Made by a program: the position numbers and the translations under genes
Shown: positions 1-5,365 of the stretch, piece by piece
How positions within the stretch are numbered: position 1 is the first letter of the stretch
Layout of the letters: every line of letters begins with the position of its first letter
Notes under the pieces: generated by a model
What the model saw: the letters and a program-made list of their open reading frames with translations, nothing else
What the model was told of the DNA's origin: nothing
Database searches by the model: none
NCBI GenBank assembly: GCA_003232595.1
Contig: QIIJ01000404.1
Location: forward strand, 1-7,044
Length of the DNA: 7,044 bases
DNA from: Aurantimonadaceae bacterium
Lineage (GTDB): Bacteria; Pseudomonadota; Alphaproteobacteria; Rhizobiales; Rhizobiaceae
Reading direction: 5' to 3'

Positions 1-291
1 ACCAAACCAGCCCAACGTGGCGCGCAGTTTGTTGCCACCTTGTGCCTGTGCTGGCCCGATGGTCATGCGGAATATTTTCGTGGAGAGGCCCGCGGGCAGT
101 TGATCTGGCCACCGCGCGGTGATGCTGGCTTTGGCTACGATCCGGTGTTTCTGCCTGAGGGAAACTCCCGCACATTTGGCGAAATGACGGCTGAAGAAAA
201 ACACGGCTGGACACCCGGTGGCGGCGAACCACGCTCACACCGGGCACGAGCATTCGTTAAATTCGCCACAACATGCCTTGAAATGAAATGA
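1..291 (+). CDS. rdgB: RdgB/HAM1 non-canonical purine NTP pyrophosphatase, 3' part only
   Basis: This is the C-terminal 96 residues of a protein of roughly 200 residues; the start lies to the left of the window. The family hydrolyses dITP, dXTP and XTP to the monophosphate plus pyrophosphate in the cytoplasm, keeping deaminated purines out of nucleic acids. Visible family signatures are WPPRGDAGFGYDPVF (the GFGYDP base-recognition block), the RTFGEMTAEEKH helix, and SHRARAF near the end. Between EEKH and SHRARAF there is a Gly/Pro-rich insert (about eight residues) that E. coli RdgB lacks; I recall similar inserts in rhizobial homologues. The catalytic N-terminal part cannot be checked. The TGA stop overlaps the following ATG in an ATGA arrangement, so the next gene is probably translationally coupled to this one. 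In related genomes rph usually precedes it, which is not testable here. Confidence 0.95.
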   Translation, partial: TKPAQRGAQFVATLCLCWPDGHAEYFRGEARGQLIWPPRGDAGFGYDPVFLPEGNSRTFGEMTAEEKHGWTPGGGEPRSHRARAFVKFATTCLEMK

Positions 292-1445
292 CCGGCGCAA
301 TGTCCACCGAATTTGGCGTCTATGTCCACTGGCCATTTTGTGCCGCCAAATGCCCCTATTGCGATTTCAACAGCCATGTGCGCCATGGCGGGGTGGACCA
401 GGCTGAATTTGCCGTAGCCTATGAAACTGAAATCGCCCACATGGCGGCCCTGTCACCTAATCGCACTGTTAAAAGCGTATTTTTTGGCGGCGGTACACCA
501 TCCCTGATGGAGCCGCAAACTGTTGCCACAATTCTTGATGCCATCGCCCGGCACTGGCATCTTTCAAACCAGGTGGAAATTTCGCTTGAGGCCAATCCAT
601 CCAGTGTCGAAGCGGGGCGTTTTAAGGATTATCGCAGCGCAGGGGTCAACCGGGTATCGCTCGGGGTGCAGGCGCTCAATGATCGAGACCTGAAATTTCT
701 GGGCCGGTTGCATGATGTGAAAGAAGCCCGCAAAGCTGTTGAGTTGGCGCGTAAAATATTTCCCCGGCTTTCTTTTGATATGATCTACGCAAGGCCGGAC
801 CAGACAATCGGTGATTGGACAAAGGAACTCGAGAGCGCCATTGATCTTGCTGCTGATCACCTGTCGCTCTACCAACTGACCATTGAACGGGAAACACCGT
901 TCTGGAATCTGCGGAAAGCCGGAAAACTCACGCCACCCGACAGCGAACAGGCCGCACAACTCTTTGAGGTTACACAGGAAATCACAAGCGCGCGCGGAAT
1001 TCCAGCCTATGAGATTTCCAATCATGCTGTATCTGGTAGCGAGTGCCGCCACAACATGCTTTACTGGAGAAATGGTGATTATGCCGGTATTGGCCCCGGT
1101 GCCCACGGCCGGCTGACCACCAATGTGGGAAAACATGCAACAGCAACACAAAAACATCCTGAAACCTGGATGCAGCTCGTCAAACGACAAGGCCACGGAA
1201 TTGTTGAAAACGAGGTTTTGACCCGCGAAGCTGTGGGCGATGAGTTTCTGTTGATGCAGGCGCGCTTGCGCGAAGGGTTCGATCCTCAGGAATTTTCCAG
1301 CCTCACCGGGCAGGTACTGAACAATAAGCGCATCAATGACCTGATTGACCATAACATGGTCGAATGGCTCGACAGCGGTTATCTGCGTGTAACAAGCGAA
1401 GGCTGGCTGGTGCTTGATGCGGTAATTGCCGACCTGGCGGCGTAA
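288..1445 (+). CDS. hemW: HemW, radical-SAM heme chaperone (formerly called HemN-like coproporphyrinogen oxidase)
   Basis: The 385-residue length is normal for HemW. The radical-SAM cluster motif is C18-x3-C22-x2-C25 in the context CPYCDFNSH. True HemN carries one more cysteine just after this motif, and its absence here argues for HemW. GGGTPS (residues 67-72) is the SAM-contact glycine motif, followed by EANP (101-104), GVNRVSLGVQ (119-128) and GIGPGAHGR (267-275). HNMLYW (255-260) matches the HNxxYW motif tied to heme binding in HemW. The family binds heme and an iron-sulfur cluster and hands heme to membrane respiratory proteins; it is not expected to oxidise coproporphyrinogen. One oddity is ARPDQT (168-173), where the family usually has PGQT. 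The ATG at 288 overlaps the rdgB stop. An in-frame ATG at 300 is an alternative start, and neither has a strong ribosome binding site. It ends convergent with the lipoprotein gene. Confidence 0.95.
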   Translation: MTGAMSTEFGVYVHWPFCAAKCPYCDFNSHVRHGGVDQAEFAVAYETEIAHMAALSPNRTVKSVFFGGGTPSLMEPQTVATILDAIARHWHLSNQVEISLEANPSSVEAGRFKDYRSAGVNRVSLGVQALNDRDLKFLGRLHDVKEARKAVELARKIFPRLSFDMIYARPDQTIGDWTKELESAIDLAADHLSLYQLTIERETPFWNLRKAGKLTPPDSEQAAQLFEVTQEITSARGIPAYEISNHAVSGSECRHNMLYWRNGDYAGIGPGAHGRLTTNVGKHATATQKHPETWMQLVKRQGHGIVENEVLTREAVGDEFLLMQARLREGFDPQEFSSLTGQVLNNKRINDLIDHNMVEWLDSGYLRVTSEGWLVLDAVIADLAA

Positions 1446-1490
1446 AATTAATTTCGCGAATGGTCGTCGAATTCGGCCTGCCTCAAATAG

Positions 1491-1514
1491 TCAGGCAGTC
1501 CGTTAACTGCCTGA
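1491..1514. terminator. Possible bidirectional terminator hairpin between convergent genes
   Basis: TCAGGCAG (1491-1498) and CTGCCTGA (1507-1514) form a perfect 8-bp stem with an 8-base loop. Allowing one bulged base, the stem extends outward by two more pairs. A third copy, CTGCCT at 1478-1483, could pair instead with AGGCAG at 1493-1498. The hairpin lies where hemW and the minus-strand lipoprotein gene converge, and that gene's stop codon (1503-1505) sits in the loop. There is no clear T-run on either side, so it is not a textbook intrinsic terminator. It may only stabilise 3' ends. Confidence 0.4.
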
Positions 1515-2720
1515 ACTGAATGTGGAAGGTGCATCACTGACAATGCTGGCTTTGCCGCCCTGTACCTGATATACAACCAGACCACGCTCAGCCCTTCCAT
1601 CCGACCTGAACCGGAAAATTCCGTTTACACCACCGTAGCCGTTTCGGTTTTCAATATTGGCAAAAGCAAACGGGGAACCGGTGTTGCGGCGGGCAAGGCC
1701 TGCAACCATGCTGACAGCATCATAAGCGAGCCCGGCGGTTGAAGTGGGAAATTCACCATAGGCCGCCTTGTAACGGGTTGAAAACCCGGAGAATTTCCGT
1801 TTGTCACGGCCTGAAAAATAGGCCCCGTTTATTTGAGATTTAGTAATATCTGTTGATTCCCACTGTCCGGATCCCACAACCATCTTGGCGGCTGTATTAA
1901 CGCCTGATTGTTGTAATGCCGCCAAAATGGCAACCGGCACCTGGCCGCCATCGGGAATATAAATCGCTGATGCGGAATTTGCAGCACTGGCCACGGAGCG
2001 GGCAGCTGTTTGTATCGATTTAGCGGTCTGACCATATCTTGCCAGAGCAACCAGCCGGGAGCCAGTTTTGGTCAGCGTTTGCTTCATTGTCTTTTCAGCC
2101 AGATCGCCATAGGCTCCATTGGGTAAAAGAGCAACAAAGCTGGTTTGGCCCTGTGATATCGCATAATTGAGCGCTCTATTTATATCCGCCTGCGGCGAAA
2201 ATGACATCAAATATACACCGCGCCGTGCTCTTTTGGAATCGGAAGAAAATGCGATCACTGGCAATTTTGCCGGAATTGTTACAGCTGAAACGGCACTGAC
2301 ATTGCTTGAAAATAACGGGCCCAGAATGATCGATGACTGTTCCAGACGTGCTTCTTCGGCGACCAACTGGGCGGCAGATGCCTGACCGGAGGTATTTTTG
2401 ATCACCAGTTGGATGGTGTTCATCCCGAAATCCCGCATCGCAAGTTTTGCAGCATTGGCTTGTTGTTTGCCTATTTTAGCGGCATTACCCGGCGCTGACA
2501 GCGGCAATAAAAGGGCTACACGTATTTTGCCACTGCCAATAACTTCGCCTCTCGCCTCCGGGAGATTTGAAACAACAGGCGGCGGTGTGGAATTGTTGTC
2601 AAACAGTCCCTGTCCGGGAAGCCCCAGTTGCACAGACTGACAGGACGCCAAAACGATCATAAAGCCAATCGCCGCGGTCGATTTTAAACGTTGTAAAGTT
2701 ACAATACCTGAAAATACCAT
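1503..2720 (-). CDS. LpoA-like penicillin-binding protein activator lipoprotein, periplasmic-binding-protein fold
   Basis: This is a 405-residue lipoprotein. The N-terminus has basic residues (RLK, 11-13), a hydrophobic stretch and a lipobox LASC with the lipidated cysteine at 27. Glutamine follows the cysteine rather than aspartate, which suggests the outer membrane. After a Pro/Asn-rich linker (about 28-60), residues 65-395 form one type-1 periplasmic-binding-protein domain of the Leu/Ile/Val-receptor class. Visible parts are IRVALLLPLS (66-75), IILGPLFSSNVSAV (131-144), PVIAFSSD (154-161), the FVALLPNGAYGD strand-loop (195-206) and GLAYDAVSMVAGLAR (330-344). This matches the C-terminal domain of E. 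coli LpoA, which activates PBP1A, but the N-terminal TPR-like half of LpoA is missing, as expected for alphaproteobacterial members. The target synthase and the activator role are inferred, since small-ligand binding proteins share the fold. A GGGGAG motif lies about 12 bases before the ATG. The gene is divergent from rsmI. Confidence 0.85.
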   Translation of the reverse strand: MVFSGIVTLQRLKSTAAIGFMIVLASCQSVQLGLPGQGLFDNNSTPPPVVSNLPEARGEVIGSGKIRVALLLPLSAPGNAAKIGKQQANAAKLAMRDFGMNTIQLVIKNTSGQASAAQLVAEEARLEQSSIILGPLFSSNVSAVSAVTIPAKLPVIAFSSDSKRARRGVYLMSFSPQADINRALNYAISQGQTSFVALLPNGAYGDLAEKTMKQTLTKTGSRLVALARYGQTAKSIQTAARSVASAANSASAIYIPDGGQVPVAILAALQQSGVNTAAKMVVGSGQWESTDITKSQINGAYFSGRDKRKFSGFSTRYKAAYGEFPTSTAGLAYDAVSMVAGLARRNTGSPFAFANIENRNGYGGVNGIFRFRSDGRAERGLVVYQVQGGKASIVSDAPSTFSSGS

Positions 2721-2778
2721 ATATAGTTCGCGCTCCCCCGTCTGATCTTCTAATGGCGCATAATCAATTACCGAGCTA

Positions 2779-2807
2779 ATTTTGACGCTTTACGCCTCCC
2801 GTGTCAA
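2779..2807 (-). promoter_or_regulatory. Candidate sigma-70-type promoter for the lipoprotein gene
   Basis: On the minus strand a consensus TTGACA (2807 to 2802) is followed after 17 bases by CAAAAT (2784 to 2779). The start would fall near 2772, about 50 bases before the lipoprotein ATG. It occupies the same DNA as the rsmI promoter candidate. A second TTGACA nine bases upstream (2816 to 2811) lacks a comparable -10 box at 16 to 18 bases. Confidence 0.45.
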
Positions 2808-2810
2808 AAT
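2782..2810 (+). promoter_or_regulatory. Candidate sigma-70-type promoter for rsmI-yraN
   Basis: A TTGACG -35 box (2782-2787, five of six consensus bases) is followed after 17 bases by CAAAAT (2805-2810, four of six). The predicted transcript would start near 2817 and leave a leader of about 97 bases before the TTG start at 2914. The -10 box is a weak match, so this is a prediction from spacing and symmetry only. Confidence 0.4.
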
Positions 2811-2900
2811 TGTCAAATATCCACGCTTCGCCAAATGTCAGCGTTTCGTAATTTTAAACACAACAATCAGAATAGCATCCTTGATATGTACAATTCTGGC

Positions 2901-2906
2901 AAGGTG
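2901..2906 (+). promoter_or_regulatory. Ribosome binding site deciding the rsmI start
   Basis: AAGGTG lies seven bases before a TTG codon at 2914, and its AGGTG core pairs with the 16S anti-Shine-Dalgarno. The nearest in-frame ATG (2980) is preceded by a pyrimidine-rich stretch with no such motif. This favours the TTG as the start. Confidence 0.6.
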
Positions 2907-2913
2907 TAAAAAT

Positions 2914-3825
2914 TTGTCCCCTACTGATAATTCTAATCGAAACTTTACTTTACGGCAAGTCAGCCACCTTGCACCGCCAATGGACACCGGTCTTTATCTG
3001 GTTTCAACGCCGATCGGTAACCTCGGTGACATAACCCTGCGGGCACTGGAAACTCTTGCAGGCTGCAATTTGATTGCCTGCGAGGATACCAGAACATCCG
3101 GTGTATTGTTGGCGCGCTACGGGATCAGGACGCCCAAGATATCCTACAATGAACACAACGCCAGCCGAAGGGACGCTGACCTGTTGCGCCGGATTGGCGA
3201 AGGTCAGGCTGTTGCGCTGATCAGTGATGCAGGCACACCGCTGATTTCCGATCCCGGATCGCGGCTGGTAACTTCGGTAATTGATGGCGGATTTTCGGTT
3301 ACGCCGATACCGGGGGTGTCAGCACCGATTGCAGCTCTTGTTGCAAGCGGCCTGCCCAATGACGAATTTGTATTTGGCGGATTTCTTCCCAATAAGCAGG
3401 GCGCACGGATACGCCGTCTCGAAGAATTTGCCCGGATTTCGGCAACCCTTGTATTTTTTGAGTCCCCCAAAAGGCTGGCCGCTTCGCTTGCAGATATGGT
3501 CGATGTTTATGGTAGCGAACGGCGCGCAGCGGTCGCCCGTGAAATCACCAAGATGCATGAAACTTTCTATCGCGATACACTTTCGGGATTAGCGGGGAAA
3601 TTTGCGGCAGACGGAGCGCCAAAGGGTGAGATTGTCATCCTGATTGATGCGGCACCTGCAATGACTATGAGTGATGCCGACATTGATCGCGCGCTCACAA
3701 CACTGTTGGCTGACAATTCAACCAAATATGCAGCAACACTGCTGGCAGACCAGACCGGACTGTCAAAACGCACACTTTATCAACGGGCCCTGAGCATTGG
3801 TGAGAACAATGAAAAAAGGAAGTAA
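2914..3825 (+). CDS. rsmI: RsmI, 16S rRNA (cytidine-1402-2'-O)-methyltransferase
   Basis: With a TTG start the protein has 303 residues. RsmI uses SAM to 2'-O-methylate C1402 in the decoding centre of 16S rRNA. It belongs to the tetrapyrrole-methylase fold. Motifs in order are LYLVSTPIGNLGD (27-39), EDTR (57-60), ISDAGTPLISDPG (103-115), PIPGVSA (131-137), GFLP (156-159), FESPKR (182-187), REITKMHE (209-216) and KGEIVI (237-242). The C-terminal helices, including QTGLSKRTLYQRAL, match the small helix-turn-helix-like domain at the end of RsmI. The start was chosen for its AAGGTG site and because residues 10-26 (NFTLRQVSHLAPPMDTG) resemble the N-terminal extension I recall from rhizobial RsmI proteins. 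The alternative ATG at 2980 (281 residues) still begins before the first motif. The 3' end overlaps yraN by 17 bases, indicating one transcript. Confidence 0.93.
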   Translation: MSPTDNSNRNFTLRQVSHLAPPMDTGLYLVSTPIGNLGDITLRALETLAGCNLIACEDTRTSGVLLARYGIRTPKISYNEHNASRRDADLLRRIGEGQAVALISDAGTPLISDPGSRLVTSVIDGGFSVTPIPGVSAPIAALVASGLPNDEFVFGGFLPNKQGARIRRLEEFARISATLVFFESPKRLAASLADMVDVYGSERRAAVAREITKMHETFYRDTLSGLAGKFAADGAPKGEIVILIDAAPAMTMSDADIDRALTTLLADNSTKYAATLLADQTGLSKRTLYQRALSIGENNEKRK

Positions 3826-4201
3826 GCCCGCATCTCGCCGTGCCGGGGTAAGAGGCTTTAGACAAAAAGCCGAAAAGCTCGGCCATCGCGGGGAAACCCT
3901 TGCTGCTTGGGCTCTACGGTTAAAAGGATATCGTATTGTGGAGCACCGCTACCGGACAAAGCTTGGGGAAATCGACATCATTGCCCGAAAGGGTGATCTG
4001 GTGGCAATTGTTGAAGTCAAAGCGCGCAAGAGTGCTGAAGATGCAATCAATGCGGTTAATTATCATACGCAACAACGTATCACCAAAGCCGCCGGTTTCT
4101 GGCTGACGCGGCAGACCGATTACGCCAGAATTTCCCTGCGATTTGATATTGTTGCAATTGTCCCTGGCCAATGGCCCCGGCATATCAAGGATGCCTGGTG
4201 A
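3809..4201 (+). CDS. yraN: YraN family (UPF0102) nuclease-fold protein
   Basis: This protein of 130 residues is of normal size for the family. A very basic N-terminal tail (1-25) precedes the conserved core: GHRGE (25-29), LKGYRIVEHRYR (38-49), GEIDIIA (53-59), VEVKAR (68-73) and LRFDIVAIV (110-118). The GE, GEID and EVK residues match the E/D-ExK metal site of the restriction-endonuclease-like fold, so a metal-dependent nuclease activity is plausible. The cellular role of the family is not settled. The ATG at 3809 is preceded by GGTGAG (3799-3804) at close spacing. In-frame TTG and GTG codons at 3797 and 3800 are possible but less attractive starts. The gene begins inside the end of rsmI, so the two should be co-translated. 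The adjacent lpoA-like gene strengthens the identification, since rsmI, lpoA and yraN also sit together in E. coli. Confidence 0.92.
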   Translation: MKKGSKPASRRAGVRGFRQKAEKLGHRGETLAAWALRLKGYRIVEHRYRTKLGEIDIIARKGDLVAIVEVKARKSAEDAINAVNYHTQQRITKAAGFWLTRQTDYARISLRFDIVAIVPGQWPRHIKDAW

Positions 4202-4267
4202 TTTACGCTTTTATCTACGAAAAAAATACCGTAGGAATACTGACCCGCTAACATTTCGGACAATTCA

Positions 4268-5212
4268 ATGCCGCTTAAAATTGCCTTCCAGATGGACCAT
4301 ATTTCAACCATTCAAATTGAAGGCGACAGCACCTTTGCCCTGATGCTCGAAGCGCAAAAGCGCGGCCATACGCTTGCTCACTATACGGTTGACCGGCTGT
4401 CGATGCGCGACGGCAGGGTTTATGCGGCTGTAGAGCGTGTAACCGTGCGTGATGAGCCGGGGCATCACTACGAACTTGGTGAAGCTGTCAGCACAGATCT
4501 AACTGATTTCGACGCACTGTTGATGCGGCAGGACCCGCCATTTCACATGGGCTATATTACTGCAACCCATCTGCTTGAGCGCATCCATCCCGGAACACTG
4601 GTGCTGAATAATCCGGCAGAAGTACGCAATGCACCTGAAAAACTGTTTGTCACCGAATTTCCCGATCTGATGCCTGAAACCCTGATTACCCGTTCCGGCG
4701 AGGAAATCCGCAAATTTCGCAAGGAATTTGGTGATATCATCATCAAACCGCTCTATGGTAACGGCGGAGCTGGCGTCTTTCGCCTTACAAGTGTAGACCA
4801 GAATCTTGCATCCCTGCTGGAGATGTTTGAAGCCACCTGGCCGGAAGCTTTCATTGCCCAGCGATATCTTGCCGATGTGCGCGCCGGTGACAAACGCATT
4901 ATCCTGATAGACGGCGAACCGGTGGGTGCGATAAACCGGGTGCCGCAGGAAAATGAGGTGCGTTCCAACATGCATGTGGGTGGCCGGGCAGAGGCAATAG
5001 ATATTACTGATCGCGAGGCTGAAATCTGCGACCGGATCGGTCCGGCCCTGCGCGAACGTGGTTTTTTGTTCGTCGGAATAGATGTCATAGGAGACTATAT
5101 GACAGAGATCAACGTCACCTCGCCGACCGGCATTCGCGAAGTGCAGAAATTCGGCGGGGCTGATATTGCCAGCCTGTTCTTTGATGCAGTGGAAGAAAAA
5201 GCCGGTAAATGA
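4268..5212 (+). CDS. gshB: Glutathione synthetase
   Basis: This is a complete 314-residue GshB. It ligates glycine to gamma-glutamylcysteine using ATP, the second step of glutathione synthesis in the cytoplasm. The N-terminal prokaryotic GSH-synthetase domain spans roughly 1-122, with FQMDHISTIQIEGDST (7-22) and MRQDPPFHMGY (86-96). The ATP-grasp domain follows with NNPAEVRNAPEKLF (114-127), KPLYGNGGAGVF (160-171, the flexible glycine-rich ATP loop), AQRYL (197-201), GDKRIILIDGEPVGAINR (207-224), RSNMHVGGRAE (232-242) and EINVTSPTGIRE (280-291). The last block provides magnesium and glycine-site residues. All expected motifs are intact. The ATG has only a weak GGA seven bases upstream. The gap of 66 bases after yraN holds a 5-bp stem (4215-4219 with 4230-4234) but no clear terminator, so read-through from rsmI-yraN is likely. 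Confidence 0.97.
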   Translation: MPLKIAFQMDHISTIQIEGDSTFALMLEAQKRGHTLAHYTVDRLSMRDGRVYAAVERVTVRDEPGHHYELGEAVSTDLTDFDALLMRQDPPFHMGYITATHLLERIHPGTLVLNNPAEVRNAPEKLFVTEFPDLMPETLITRSGEEIRKFRKEFGDIIIKPLYGNGGAGVFRLTSVDQNLASLLEMFEATWPEAFIAQRYLADVRAGDKRIILIDGEPVGAINRVPQENEVRSNMHVGGRAEAIDITDREAEICDRIGPALRERGFLFVGIDVIGDYMTEINVTSPTGIREVQKFGGADIASLFFDAVEEKAGK

Positions 5213-5227
5213 CACCGCCGAATTGCT

Positions 5228-5253
5228 CAATCAATACAAGCGTCTATTGATTG
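5228..5253. repeat. 9-bp inverted repeat after gshB
   Basis: CAATCAATA (5228-5236) and TATTGATTG (5245-5253) are exact reverse complements separated by eight bases. They begin 16 bases after the gshB stop. The stem is AT-rich and no T-run follows, so it is a poor intrinsic terminator. It may be an mRNA 3'-end structure or a binding site. Confidence 0.65.
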
Positions 5254-5311
5254 CATCGTTGTGTATATCATTATTTATACGCTTTGTTCCCTAATTGTTC
5301 TTGCATTTATA

Positions 5312-5332
5312 GTGAGCCTGAACTAGGCTCAC
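5312..5332. repeat. 8-bp-stem perfect palindrome upstream of comM
   Basis: GTGAGCCT (5312-5319) and AGGCTCAC (5325-5332) are exact reverse complements around a 5-base loop. The element ends 20 bases before the comM ribosome binding site. A further GTGAG at 5346-5350 could pair with the CTCAC at 5328-5332, giving a mutually exclusive smaller hairpin. No T-run follows on either strand, so a terminator is unlikely; an operator or leader hairpin fits better. Confidence 0.7.
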
Positions 5333-5352
5333 GCTCAGGTTCTGTGTGAGGC

Positions 5353-5358
5353 AGGGAG
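5353..5358 (+). promoter_or_regulatory. comM ribosome binding site
   Basis: AGGGAG sits seven bases before the ATG at 5366. This fixes that ATG as the start rather than the in-frame TTG at 5360, which lies too close to the motif. Confidence 0.75.
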
Positions 5359-5365
5359 TTTGGTT

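Larger units (their letters stand above)
2778..2811. repeat. Perfect 9-bp inverted repeat with 16-base spacer
   Basis: AATTTTGAC (2778-2786) is exactly inverted as GTCAAAATT (2803-2811). Each arm contains a TTGAC core, and each arm also supplies the -10-like CAAAAT of the promoter that reads the opposite way. The element could be a protein-binding operator, or simply two superimposed divergent promoters (see the two promoter entries). Confidence 0.75.
2721..2913. other. Divergent intergenic control region between the lipoprotein gene and rsmI
   Basis: This stretch of about 190 bases is visibly more AT-rich than the flanking genes. It must hold the promoters for the leftward lipoprotein gene and the rightward rsmI-yraN genes. 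The rsmI reading frame stays open through much of it (from about 2782), but that translation has no family resemblance before about residue 10 of the proposed RsmI, so I treat it as non-coding. It contains the 34-bp symmetric promoter-like element at 2778-2811, a further TTGACA on the minus strand at 2811-2816, and the rsmI ribosome binding site at 2901-2906. Confidence 0.7.
5213..5365. other. AT-rich intergenic region between gshB and comM with two palindromes
   Basis: The region has no open reading frame with family resemblance. It contains a 9-bp inverted repeat just after gshB (5228-5253), an AT-rich stretch (about 5245-5311) with several TATA-like hexamers, and an 8-bp-stem palindrome (5312-5332). 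One weak promoter reading is TTGTTC (5284-5289), 18 bases, TATAGT (5308-5313). That would place the comM transcript start inside the second palindrome. Confidence 0.6.

Noticed and set aside
564..1352. Long minus-strand open frame (262 codons) inside hemW
   Set aside because: It lies entirely antisense to a gene with complete HemW motifs, shows no recognisable domain, and is rich in Cys, His and Phe as expected of an antisense translation.
2782..2913. Upstream extension of the rsmI frame from a TTG at 2782
   Set aside because: That TTG is part of the inverted repeat and a -35-like box, it has no ribosome binding site, and the translated segment resembles no RsmI sequence.
4215..4234. Small hairpin between yraN and gshB
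   Set aside because: Only five base pairs around a 10-base A-rich loop, with no T-run; likely chance.
4499..5230. Long minus-strand open frame (243 codons) inside gshB
   Set aside because: It is antisense to an intact, highly conserved GshB and its translation has no family pattern; codon bias of gshB explains the open frame.
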